Source: Anabaena lutea FACHB-196
Lineage (GTDB): Bacteria > Cyanobacteriota > Cyanobacteriia > Cyanobacteriales > Nostocaceae
Length of the DNA stretch: 64,000 bases
Direction of reading: 5' to 3'
Assembly: GCF_014698305.1 (NCBI RefSeq)
Contig: NZ_JACJST010000001.1
Coordinates: 434,001 to 498,000 of the forward strand
In this document: in pieces, positions 24,599 through 33,900 of the stretch
How the letters are laid out: each line of letters opens with the position of its first letter
How positions within the stretch are numbered: position 1 is the first letter of the stretch
The notes under the pieces: generated by a model
Databases searched by the model: none
The model's input: the letters and a program-made list of their open reading frames with translations, nothing else
What the model was told of the DNA's origin: nothing
Position numbers and translations under genes: made by a program

Positions 24599-24648
24599 GT
24601 CCAATCACCAATCACCCATTACCAATCACCAATCACCAATCACCAAAA
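24599..24648. repeat. Heptamer STRR array (CACCAAT), right of the four-helix-bundle gene
   Basis: Tandem CACCAAT and CACCCAT/TACCAAT units occupy the gap up to the dndE start. They are the inverted counterpart of the array at 24162-24202. Confidence 0.8.
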
Positions 24649-24650
24649 TT

Positions 24651-25046
24651 ATGGAATCACCAATAGAAAGAATTAAACTTTCCCAAACAGCCAAAGAACA
24701 ACTTCTCAAACTTAAACGCAGCACAAAAATCGACCAATGGAACATATTATGTCGGTGGGCGTTTTGTCGTTCCCTCGCAGAAACAACCCCACCCTCACCC
24801 GTACCTATACCCCAAGATAGCAACGTCGAAATGACATGGCGCGTCTTTGGTGGAGAAATATCTGATATTCTACTTTTAGCCCTGAAACAACGCTGCTATA
24901 ACGACGGATTAGATACAGATAGAGAAACCTTAATTACGCAATTTCGCCTACATTTACATCGTGGAATTGGTTATCTAGCAGGGGATCAGAACATCAAGAA
25001 AATTGAAGATTTAATTCAACTAGCCACAAAGAAAGTACAATCCTGA
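24651..25046 (+). CDS. dndE: DNA sulfur modification protein DndE
   Basis: The 131-residue protein matches DndE (ESPIERIKLSQTAKEQLLKL at the start, WRVFGGEISDILLLALKQRC and LHLHRGIGYLAG in the middle and end). DndE binds nicked DNA and completes the DndCDE modification complex. Its start codon lies 2 bp after a heptamer array, and it is separated from dndD by 487 bp holding the four-helix-bundle gene. Whether it is still co-transcribed with dndCD is not evident. It is complete and ends the Dnd island. Confidence 0.93.
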   Translation: MESPIERIKLSQTAKEQLLKLKRSTKIDQWNILCRWAFCRSLAETTPPSPVPIPQDSNVEMTWRVFGGEISDILLLALKQRCYNDGLDTDRETLITQFRLHLHRGIGYLAGDQNIKKIEDLIQLATKKVQS

Positions 25047-25140
25047 ATTTGCAATGTTAATTGGCGTGTAGGCAAGAAAAGACATAGCCAATATGGCAAG
25101 ATAGCTGCAACTCTCTCAGGTGAGAAGGCAATTTAAACTA

Positions 25141-26433
25141 ATGAATCCAGTCAAATCGCTACTGCAAGTTTTCGGTAGCCGGAAAATGGCTGCCTTGATA
25201 CTACTCGGTTTTTCATCCGGCTTGCCCTTGTTTTTGACCAGCAAGACCTTACAAGCTTGGATGACAGTTGAAAACGTAGATTTAACCGCCATCGGCTTAT
25301 TTAGCCTGGTAGGTGTGCCATATTCATTAAAATTTCTCTGGTCGCCTCTGTTAGACTGGTTTACGTTGCCATTTTTAGGAAGACGACGGGGTTGGTTAAT
25401 TGCAATTCAAATTGGGTTATTAATAGCGATCGCTTGCATGGCATTACAACAGCCCAAACAAGCCCTACAACTGTTAGCCATCAACGCCGTTGCGATCGCA
25501 TTCCTCAGTGCCACCCAAGACATCGCCGCTGACGCTTACCGCACCGACGTTCTCGAACAACTAGAAATGGGTGCAGGTGCAGCAGTATTCGTCTTAGGTT
25601 ATCGCATCGCCCTATTACTCACAGGCTCTTTAGCCCTAATTCTCGCCGATAACATCCCCTGGTCAACAGTATACTTATTGATGTCAATAGGCATGGGAAT
25701 AGGCATCATAGCCACCTTATTTGCACCAGAACCCAAACAAATCAGTCCCCCAGAATCCTTAACCGCAGCTGTCATCTTACCCTTTGGGGAATTTATCCAG
25801 CGTCAAGGAATCCTCCAAGCCTTACTAACCCTGCTATTTATCGTCCTCTATAAACTAGGCGACTCCTTTGTCAACAATATGTCCACGCCGTTTTTACTAC
25901 AAACAGGCTTCACCCAAACTGACATTGGCGCAATTCAAGGCGGCATGGGATTGATAGCCACCATTGTTGGCACACTGGCAGGTGGAGCATTTTTGAGTAA
26001 AATTGGTCTGAATCGCTCACTTTGGGTATTTGGAGCATTGCAAGCAGTCAGCAACTTAGCTTATCTTGTACTTGCACAAGTTGGGAAAAACTACCAAGTT
26101 CTCTTACTGACCATCAACATCGAGAACTTTTGTGCTGGATTAGGAACAGCAGCCTTTGTCGCCTTCTTAATGAATATGTGTAATCAGCGTTATTCCGCCA
26201 CTCAATATGCTTTACTTTCTAGTTTTATGGCCGTAAGTCGTGATATTCTAGTTGCGCCAGCAGGTTCCTTAGCAAAAAATACAGGTTGGCCTTTATTTTT
26301 CGTCATTAGTATCCTGGCTGCTGTACCGGGACTACTCCTGTTACCATTTTTTGCCCCCTGGAATCCAAAGCCAGAGGCAGTCACCAGACCAGGAATTGAG
26401 CCAGAAGAAGAGGATATATGGGGAACCAAGTAG
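25141..26433 (+). CDS. MFS permease, AmpG-like
   Basis: A 430-residue inner-membrane transporter with about 12 membrane helices. FGSRKMAALILLGFSSGLPL at the start and SATQDIAADAYRTDVLE near 125 are typical of the AmpG family, which imports muropeptides (GlcNAc-anhydroMurNAc peptides) for cell-wall recycling. The ATG at 25141 is chosen because the family begins close to this point. An upstream start at 25120 would only add seven residues. The following small membrane protein gene overlaps its end by 16 bp, so they form an operon. Confidence 0.88.
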   Translation: MNPVKSLLQVFGSRKMAALILLGFSSGLPLFLTSKTLQAWMTVENVDLTAIGLFSLVGVPYSLKFLWSPLLDWFTLPFLGRRRGWLIAIQIGLLIAIACMALQQPKQALQLLAINAVAIAFLSATQDIAADAYRTDVLEQLEMGAGAAVFVLGYRIALLLTGSLALILADNIPWSTVYLLMSIGMGIGIIATLFAPEPKQISPPESLTAAVILPFGEFIQRQGILQALLTLLFIVLYKLGDSFVNNMSTPFLLQTGFTQTDIGAIQGGMGLIATIVGTLAGGAFLSKIGLNRSLWVFGALQAVSNLAYLVLAQVGKNYQVLLLTINIENFCAGLGTAAFVAFLMNMCNQRYSATQYALLSSFMAVSRDILVAPAGSLAKNTGWPLFFVISILAAVPGLLLLPFFAPWNPKPEAVTRPGIEPEEEDIWGTK

Positions 26434-26819
26434 TTATTCTTGTCGGTACATTCGTCCTCATCGTCACAGGGTTACTACTGGGCTACGTACTTTCCCAGTT
26501 AGTTCTAGGATTTCTGGGGTTTAACCTCCTCACTCTCCTAGGCACAATCAGCTTGATTTTAATCTTTGGTACACTCTATTACGTTTTATTTTGGCAGCTG
26601 CGGAGAGAACCTTCACAGCCCTTCAAAAACAGCGTACCCAACCAAGTAGACGAAGAAATCACCGGTAATTATTTGAAAAACAGACTGATTGCTAGATTAT
26701 CCGGTGATGTTGCCGCTGCCGAAAGGTTAATTGAGCAGGCCAAGCAGAATTATCCTGGTATGCCAGAAAATTGGTATTGTGAAAGGGTACTAGATGATTT
26801 GGATCGTGAACAGCGGTAA
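26418..26819 (+). CDS. Small membrane protein of unknown function
   Basis: A 133-residue protein with two N-terminal membrane helices (VVILVGTFVLIVTGLLLGYV and LLTLLGTISLILIFGTLYYV) and a hydrophilic C-terminal half with an amphipathic region LIARLSGDVAAAERLIEQAK. I recognise it only as a conserved cyanobacterial type. It overlaps the AmpG-like gene by 16 bp. Heptamer repeats (GAGTACC units) follow its stop. Confidence 0.8.
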   Translation: MGNQVVILVGTFVLIVTGLLLGYVLSQLVLGFLGFNLLTLLGTISLILIFGTLYYVLFWQLRREPSQPFKNSVPNQVDEEITGNYLKNRLIARLSGDVAAAERLIEQAKQNYPGMPENWYCERVLDDLDREQR

Positions 26820-26902
26820 GTATTAAGTACCGAGTACCGAGTACCGAGTGTTTTGCTCAACTAATTTTTTTCATAAAATCCCTAGCTAACTAAAACCCAA
26901 AT

Positions 26903-27067
26903 ATGGCCATTTTTCGTCAATATATCGCCCCCTTAATTGCCGTATTGATATTCACCTTCGCTTTAGTAGCAGTCAGCGCTCGCATCTTTTTACCCTCGGA
27001 TATGGCAGCACCAGCACCAATTGGGATGGTCATTGGTAATTGGTCATTGGTCATTGGTCATTGGTAA
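26903..27067 (+). CDS. Small single-helix membrane protein with repeat-encoded tail
   Basis: This 54-residue ORF starts MAIFRQYIAPLIAVLIFTF and has one membrane helix. The first 40 or so residues, to SDMAAPAPI, look like a short conserved cyanobacterial protein. The remaining residues (GMVIGNWSLVIGHW) are translated from a tandem TCATTGG heptamer array, and the stop codon is inside the array. The natural C-terminus has therefore probably been replaced by repeat sequence. Confidence 0.65.
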   Translation: MAIFRQYIAPLIAVLIFTFALVAVSARIFLPSDMAAPAPIGMVIGNWSLVIGHW

Positions 27068-27144
27068 TTAAGTTATTCTTCATTTTCACCGCGTCCCCGC
27101 GTCCCCGTGTCTCCCCATCTCCCCATCTCCCCATCTCCTAAATT

Positions 27145-27693
27145 TTGAATTTATTACTACCCGGCTACCACATTCGTCGAGGCTCAACTGTAGATAGGGC
27201 AATTCTGGTAAAGTTCATGCAGCGGACTTACCAGGAAATGTTCCCTCATCAAGATTTCTCACATTTAGCTCTTACAGTTGAGCAATATTTTTCTGCTGAT
27301 ACCCCTTTATGGTGGGTAGATGAAGAAGCAGAGAAGCAGGGTGTAGGGGAAGAACCACCCATCACCAATTACCAATTACCAATCACCAATCATCAATCAC
27401 CATCCCCCATCGCTTGTTTATGGGTGGGTAATGCCATAGATCAAATTAAGGGCGATCGCCATACTCACATTTTTCTCCTCTACGTTACCCCAGAACATCG
27501 CCGTCGGGGCATTGGTAAAGCCTTGATGAGTCATGTAGAAAATTGGGCAAAACAAAAAGGCGATGCCTACGGCGAGCAAAGCTATCGCCAAATCGGTCTA
27601 CAAGTATTCCAGTCCAACACACCCGCATTACAGCTTTATCATCAGCTAGGTTATCAAACACAATCCCTGTGGATGATAAAATCTTTCCGTTAG
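27145..27693 (+). CDS. GNAT-family N-acetyltransferase with an in-frame repeat insert
   Basis: A 182-residue acetyltransferase. The acetyl-CoA loop RRRGIGKALMSH is near 124-135, with HIFLLYVTPEH before it and NTPALQLYHQLGYQ near the end, as in RimI-like enzymes. Residues around 70-90 (PPITNYQLPITNHQSPSP) are encoded by CAATTAC/CAATCAC heptamers at 27356-27402, an STRR array inserted in frame. The start is TTG at 27145; no ATG precedes the first conserved segment. A substrate cannot be read from the sequence. Confidence 0.82.
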   Translation: MNLLLPGYHIRRGSTVDRAILVKFMQRTYQEMFPHQDFSHLALTVEQYFSADTPLWWVDEEAEKQGVGEEPPITNYQLPITNHQSPSPIACLWVGNAIDQIKGDRHTHIFLLYVTPEHRRRGIGKALMSHVENWAKQKGDAYGEQSYRQIGLQVFQSNTPALQLYHQLGYQTQSLWMIKSFR

Positions 27694-27791
27694 CCTGTAA
27701 AATGAGATAACTAAAATATCTATCAGGGTTTTTCTGGCTGGTATAGGGGGTTATCAGTTGATCCCTAGTGGGGATAGAAAATAGAAAAATT

Positions 27792-28550
27792 ATGTACGAC
27801 GAAGACGACCTAAGCCTACTTGATGCCGGGGTGGAGCTAGAAAGCCCCCTAGACCACATAGAGCCACTTACTGCTGAATCAGAAGTGGTAAAACCTGATC
27901 CTGAATTAATGCTGGCACTCCTGGAAAATTCCCAGTCCCAGCAACGGATGTTAGCTGCGCGTGCTTTTTGTGATATTCAAGATCAACGAGCTATTCCCCA
28001 TTTAATTCGCTTACTAACCGATAACTGTCCCCTCGTGCGAGTCAGTGCAGCCTATGCCATCGGACGTAATCCCAGCCAGGATGCAGTTGAGCCATTAATT
28101 ACTCAACTTAACCGGGATTTTAATGGCTATGTGCGAAAAGGCATAGTTTGGGCTTTAGGCAACTGTCGCGATCGCCGTTCCTTAGCACCCCTAGCAGACT
28201 CTTTAAGAACCGACATCTCCGCCGTCCGTCTATGGGCAGCCAGCGCCCTAGCCCAAATGTCAGGAGTGGGTTATGAAGTAATTGTGGGCGCAATTCCCCC
28301 CTTAATTGAAGCCCTTGTCCAAGACCCCATAGCCGCAGTACGCAGTAACTGTGCTTGGACAATTGGTCAACTGTGCAAAGAACTTCCTTCTAATGTAGTT
28401 TATGCCACGGCCATTGATGCCTTAATTCAAGCTTTTGCTGAAGATAAAGATTTAGGAGTCAGAGAAGACGCAAAAGCAGCACTTTTAGGAGTGGGTGATC
28501 CTCGTGGTTTACAGTTAATTGAAACCCTCGAACAAGAAGGCTGGTTTTAA
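27792..28550 (+). CDS. HEAT-repeat (PBS-lyase-like) protein
   Basis: A 252-residue protein from ATG at 27792 (MYDEDDLSLLDAG). At least five HEAT-type repeats run from about 45 to 245 (for example DQRAIPHLIRLLTDN, DAVEPLITQLNRD, DPIAAVRSNCAWTIGQL). Such proteins in cyanobacteria include phycobilin lyases and scaffold proteins. No phycobiliprotein gene is near, so the specific role is unknown. A cyanobacterial heptamer array (GAGTACC, then CAATTAC units) follows directly after the stop. Confidence 0.85.
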   Translation: MYDEDDLSLLDAGVELESPLDHIEPLTAESEVVKPDPELMLALLENSQSQQRMLAARAFCDIQDQRAIPHLIRLLTDNCPLVRVSAAYAIGRNPSQDAVEPLITQLNRDFNGYVRKGIVWALGNCRDRRSLAPLADSLRTDISAVRLWAASALAQMSGVGYEVIVGAIPPLIEALVQDPIAAVRSNCAWTIGQLCKELPSNVVYATAIDALIQAFAEDKDLGVREDAKAALLGVGDPRGLQLIETLEQEGWF

Positions 28551-28551
28551 C

Positions 28552-28672
28552 AGAGTACAGAGTACCGAGTACCGAGTATTGAGTACCGAGTACCAATTAC
28601 CAATTACCAATTACCAATTACCAATTACCAATTACCAATTACCAATTACCAATCACCAATCACCAACTGCCA
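28552..28672. repeat. Long STRR array between the HEAT-repeat gene and ung
   Basis: Tandem GAGTACC units are followed by about eight CAATTAC units and then CAATCAC/CAACTGC units. The array reaches into the 3' end of ung on the opposite strand, and the last Ung residues are encoded by it. Confidence 0.85.
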
Positions 28673-29332
28673 ATCAATCTCCGGTTTACCCCAAGCAACC
28701 AAAGCTGAATTAATAGCTGAAAAAGGTTTGCTGCCAAAAAAGCCGTTCCGTGCAGAAAGTGGTGAAGGATGGGCTGACTGTATAACTTTATGTCGATTTG
28801 TATCTATTAACTTTAACTTTTTTTGTGCATACCCACCCCAAAGCACAAAGACAACAGGATCTTTTTTCTGGTTAACTTTGCTAATCACCGCATCTGTAAA
28901 TATTTCCCAACCTTGATTCTTGTGAGAGTTTGGTGTATGCGCCCTCACAGTTAGCACCGTATTAAGCATCAATATACCCTGTTTAGCCCACTGGACAAGA
29001 TAGCCATGAGTGGGAATATCAAGCCCTACGTCCGCTTTGAGTTCTTTAAATATATTCATCAATGATGGAGGTGGTTTGATCCCAGGTTTGACGGAAAAGC
29101 ATAATCCATGTGCTTGGTTTTGATCATGGTAGGGATCTTGCCCTAACAACAACACATTCACTTGTTCATAGGGTGTCAAATCAAAGGCAGAAAAGACATT
29201 TTCTTCAGGTGGATAAATAGTATAAGACAGCCTATCTTCTGCCAAAAAATCTTGGAGTTTACCAAAATAGGGTTTATGGAATTCTTCAGCTAAAACTGCT
29301 TGCCAAGAACTGGGAAGTTGGATATTTTTCAT
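28646..29332 (-). CDS. ung: Uracil-DNA glycosylase
   Basis: The 228-residue enzyme removes uracil from DNA. The catalytic loop LLGQDPYHDQNQAHGLCFS is near 61-79 and the DNA-binding loop QSAHPSPLSARNGFFG near 182-197; both are intact, and length is usual. The last few residues (WQLVIGDW) are translated from a CAATCAC heptamer array, so the C-terminus has been extended or replaced without touching the core. Its ATG overlaps the stop codon of the cupin gene upstream by 4 bp, so the two are co-translated. Confidence 0.96.
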   Translation of the reverse strand: MKNIQLPSSWQAVLAEEFHKPYFGKLQDFLAEDRLSYTIYPPEENVFSAFDLTPYEQVNVLLLGQDPYHDQNQAHGLCFSVKPGIKPPPSLMNIFKELKADVGLDIPTHGYLVQWAKQGILMLNTVLTVRAHTPNSHKNQGWEIFTDAVISKVNQKKDPVVFVLWGGYAQKKLKLIDTNRHKVIQSAHPSPLSARNGFFGSKPFSAINSALVAWGKPEIDWQLVIGDW

Positions 29333-29718
29333 GAAGCTGAAGATAGCTCAAAAGGACGCTCTGTATCATCTTCACCCAAATACTCACCATTTTGAATTTC
29401 TAGAATTATTAGGGGAATAGATCCAGGATTTTCCACCTGATGTAGCGTTGCCGCTGGTACATAGGTTGACTGGTTGCAATTGAGCAATATTTCTTCATTA
29501 CCACAAGTTACCTTAGCTACGCCAGAAACTACAATCCAATGTTCATGGCGATGATAATGAATTTGTGGTTTAATGCCATGTCTAGACTTAATTTCCACAC
29601 GACTAATTCTATAATTTTCGCCCTCTTCTATAACTTCCACATTACCCCAGTAACGTTCGCCTGAATGGGAAGAAGTTGGATTTATATTGGACTCAACCTC
29701 ATTTTTATGCTGATTCAT
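29329..29718 (-). CDS. Cupin-domain protein (mannose-6-phosphate isomerase type II-like)
   Basis: A 129-residue single cupin. The metal-binding motif is KPQIHYHRHEHWIVVSG near 50-66 with a second His in ATLHQVENPG near 93. The pattern GNVEVIEEGENYRISRVEI resembles the C-terminal domain of bifunctional GDP-mannose pyrophosphorylase/phosphomannose isomerase, here as a stand-alone protein. It overlaps ung by 4 bp at its 3' end. Confidence 0.88.
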   Translation of the reverse strand: MNQHKNEVESNINPTSSHSGERYWGNVEVIEEGENYRISRVEIKSRHGIKPQIHYHRHEHWIVVSGVAKVTCGNEEILLNCNQSTYVPAATLHQVENPGSIPLIILEIQNGEYLGEDDTERPFELSSAS

Positions 29719-29754
29719 AACTAAATTTCTCCAATTTACACAATTTTATATTTT

Positions 29755-30966
29755 TTAGATATAAAAGCTTTTTTTAGAAAACAACAACTTTTCAAATTCT
29801 AATACTGGTAATGCCCGACTGAATACAAAACCTTGGATAGCATCACATTTTTCTTGGCGGAGAAAAGATAATTCTGCTTCTGTTTCTACACCTTCAGCAA
29901 TTATCTTGAGATTTAGTTCATGTCCCATTTTAATCAAGAATTTAGTAATAGCTGATTTGTGATCATCATGAGTGATATTTTGAATAAAAGAACGGTCAAT
30001 TTTGAGTGTATTCATAGGAAAGTGACTGATATAGCTTAATGAAGCCTGTCCAGTCCCAAAATCATCAACTGCAATTTTGATGCCCAAGGAGCGTAATTGA
30101 TTCATGGTAGCGATCGCACTATTAACATCTTGCATAACCATGGTTTCTGTCAATTCAATTTCTAGTCCAGGATTTTCCAAATTATTCAACTCGATTAATT
30201 CAACGATTGTGGTAATCAAATCTGGTTGATTAAATTCAATTGCCGATAAATTGACAGCTATAGTTAAATAATTAATTCCCAAATCCTGCCAAATTTTAAT
30301 TTGTTGACAAACTTTGTTTAATACCCATTTATCAATATTGACAATCAAACCATTATATTCGGCTAAACGAATAAATTCATTAGGTGATATTGAACCCAAT
30401 TCCCTACTTTGCCAACGTAACAAGCTTTCAGCACCGATGATTTCACCTGTAGATATATCAATAATTGGTTGATAATAAATTTCAAATTCTTGAAAATTAT
30501 CTTGTTGGATTGCCCAACGTAATTTCGGTTCTAAAAATTGCATTCTCTCAGTTAATTGATAAGCCTTATTCTGAGTCGATAAAGATTTTTTTAAATTTGC
30601 ATACTTTTCCAATTTAGTCATGATCGCATTCAATAATTCAGCCCTGGTGAATGGCTTAGTTAGATAATCATCTGCACCCATATCCATACCTTGACGAAAG
30701 TCAGCTTTTGCAGATTTAGCAGTCAAGAAAATAAAAGGAATTGCGGCAGTTAATGGCTCTTGTCGTAAAGCTGTTAATACTCCATATCCATCCAATTCTG
30801 GCATCATCATGTCACATAAAATTAAATCTGGTATTTCCGACATAGCTAAATGTAATCCTATTCTGCCATTAGCAGCAGCAATTGCTTGAAAATCCTCAGC
30901 AGCTAGTAAATCTAAAAGATTTTCCCGAACGGATTCTTCATCTTCAATTATTAAAATTTTAGGCAT
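29755..30966 (-). CDS. Response regulator with EAL domain
   Basis: The 403-residue protein has a receiver domain (about 3-120, phospho-acceptor Asp in LILCDMMMPELDGYG near 51, Lys in TKPFT near 105) joined by a short helix to an EAL domain (about 150-395). EAL residues needed for c-di-GMP hydrolysis are largely present (AESLLRW in place of EALLRW, LTETMV, VDDFGTGQAS, IAEGVETEAE), so activity is plausible. It follows the large sensor kinase by 3 bp, so the two should be an operon and partners in one phosphorelay ending in c-di-GMP breakdown. Confidence 0.93.
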   Translation of the reverse strand: MPKILIIEDEESVRENLLDLLAAEDFQAIAAANGRIGLHLAMSEIPDLILCDMMMPELDGYGVLTALRQEPLTAAIPFIFLTAKSAKADFRQGMDMGADDYLTKPFTRAELLNAIMTKLEKYANLKKSLSTQNKAYQLTERMQFLEPKLRWAIQQDNFQEFEIYYQPIIDISTGEIIGAESLLRWQSRELGSISPNEFIRLAEYNGLIVNIDKWVLNKVCQQIKIWQDLGINYLTIAVNLSAIEFNQPDLITTIVELIELNNLENPGLEIELTETMVMQDVNSAIATMNQLRSLGIKIAVDDFGTGQASLSYISHFPMNTLKIDRSFIQNITHDDHKSAITKFLIKMGHELNLKIIAEGVETEAELSFLRQEKCDAIQGFVFSRALPVLEFEKLLFSKKSFYI

Positions 30967-30969
30967 GGT

Positions 30970-33900
30970 TTACCTCATATTATATTTTTTTAATGGTAAC
31001 GTCACAATAAAATTGCTGCCAACTCCTAGTAGAGTATTGACATTAATTGTGCCTTGGTGAATATCTACACACTTTTTTACAATTGCTAGTCCTAATCCAG
31101 TTCCTAAAATATTACCGACATTTCTAGCGCGATGAAAAGATTCAAATAATCGGGGCATATCTTCTTCAGGAATGCCAATTCCTTGGTCTTGAATTTCAAA
31201 TACTGCTTGCCCCTCTTGACAAGAGAGATTAAAATTGACCAAGCTGCCATCGGGGGAATATTTGAGGGCATTGGAGAGTAAGTTACTAAGAATATGTCCC
31301 AGTAATTTTTCATCCATATAGCAAGATATAGATTGATATTGACTGCTAAAATTTACTAAATGTTGACTTTTCAAATTCAACCTGACTTCTTCTACTAGCT
31401 GACGGCAGTATTTGACCAAATCAAATAATAAGGGTCTATATTCTAGTTTTCCTGCTTCTCCTTTGCCAATCACCAAAATATCATTTAACATTTCTGTCAT
31501 CCGGTTTACAGCCGCTTGAATGCGATGCAGATGAGTAAGTTGTTTTTCATGTGTCCATTTGTGGCTGTAGTGTTCTAGCAACTCAGAAGAAGAAAGGATA
31601 GTACTCAAGGGTGTGCGGAATTCGTGAGAAGTCATGGAAATAAAGCGGGATTTCAGTTCGTTAAGTTCTTTCTCTGTCTCCAATGCTATTCTTAGTTCTT
31701 GCTCTAATTGCTTGCGATTGGTAATATCTGCCCAGTAGCCAACTAGTTCCAATGGGTTACCTGCTTCATCCCAGACGACTTTACCTTGATCATATACCCA
31801 ACGATAGATACCGTCTTGGTGTAAAAAGCGATATTCTAGGCTGTAGTCAGTTTGTTTAGATGCCCTTGAGCGTTCAGCAATTACTTTTGGCGCGTCCTCT
31901 GGGTGGAGATGACTAAACCAAAAATCAGAACTTTGTATAAATTCCCGCGCTTCATAGCCTATCATGGCTTTGACATTTTCGCTGATAAAGATAGCACCAA
32001 AATCTTCATGTGCCTTGCAAGTATAGATTACAGCTGGGCTGGAAGTTAGTAAGTACTGTAGCCGCTCTTGACTGACAAGTAATGCTGTTTCTGCTTGTTG
32101 ACGCTCAGTTATATCGGTTTGAATGCCAATGTAGTGAGTGAGATAACCATCGATATCATAAACGGGAGAAATATTTAACTCATGCCAAAATATGCTACCA
32201 TCTTGACAAGAATTACGTAAAATTACAGTACAATCTTGTCCTAATTGCATAGCATTACTGAGTTCTTTTAAACCTGGTTGATTGATATCAGCACCTTGGA
32301 GCAAAAGAAAATTCTGCCCCATGACTTCGGCTGCTGAGTAGCCAGTCAGACGCTCAAAAGCCGGATTGACATAGATAATTGAACTATCAGGGCTGGTGAC
32401 ATCCGCAATCACAATGCCGTTACTACTGGCAGCGATCGCGCGATCGCGTAATCTTAACCCTTCCTCTATCAACTTGCGCTGGGTAATATCAGTATAGATA
32501 CTCACCACAGAAACTATCTTGCCCGTATCATCTTTAATCGCATCTGTTCGTAGGTCTATATGTAGACTTTCACTACTACGACTTTGCATCATCACTTCAC
32601 CACGCCAAGATTCACCTCTGTGGACTGTCTCAAATACTCTTTTAAATACTTCCTTGGTCTTAAAATTAGTTGAGAGTCCCTCATTTGCATTTAATTGACT
32701 CTCAGTGTAATCAAATATATCTCTAAATGCAGGATTTACATAACTTAACTGACCAGAAATCTCCGCAATGCTAACTGCATCACTTGTACTTTCTATGGCT
32801 TTAAGCAACCGCAACAAAGACTTCTCTGCTAATTTACGTTCCGTAATGTCACGAGTCACTTTAGAAAAACCACGCAGCTTACCACTTTCATCACGTAATG
32901 CCGTTAAAATACAATTTGCCCAGAAATAGGAACCATCTTTGCGAACAAAAACACTTTCACATTCACACCGACCATTTCCTGCGGCCATATCTAATTGTTG
33001 CTTCGGTAAAGCATTAACAATATCTTCCGGTGGAAAAAAGCAAGAAAAATCCTGACCAATAATTTCTGTTACCTGATATCCAGTAATACATTCAGCACCA
33101 GAATTCCAACTCCTCACCCGTCCCTGCGGGTCAAGCATATAAATTGCGTAGTCTTTAACACCTTCTACTAATAAGCGGAAGCGTTCTTCACTTTTATAGA
33201 GTTCTTCTTGGGTTCTTTGGCGCTCAGTGATATTTTCTAAAGTCCCAAACATTCCTACCACCTCACCTTCAGTATTATACAAAGGGACTTTGTTCGTCTC
33301 CAGCCAAATTTGGCTACCATCTGCTTGCCGTGCAGGTGTAATGGTTTTATATTGGGGCTGATTAGTTCTCATGATCTCAGCATCACTAACACGGTAGAAG
33401 TGGGCTTCTTCATAGTTGGGAATCAAATCATAGTCTGTTTTGCCGATGATATCTTCTGGATTGTCAAAACCCACCATTTTCGCAAAGTTGCGATTACAAC
33501 CCAAGAAGATGGAATTTATATCTTTCCAGAAAATACTATGGGGAATGGTATCCATAATTAACTGCAACATTTGCTGGGATTGCAGGAGTTGATTTTCTAC
33601 CATCTGGCAATAGTCTGCGAAATCACTAATTTCCTCTACTACCGAAAGAGCTAGACAAATACTTTCCGGGGTGATGATGCCAACAATTTCACCATTCTCA
33701 TCTACAACTGGTAGTAGCTGCAACTGAGGCTGACATAACATTGATATGACTGAATCTAAAGTGGTAATTTTTTGCATCTTCAGTTTTATGACTGAGTTCT
33801 GCATCACTTCCCCAACTTGGGCTGTTCTTAAATCAGCCCCTGAAGCTACAAGTTTGACTATATCTTGTTGTGTCAACCACCCCACTACCTGGGAGGCTGA

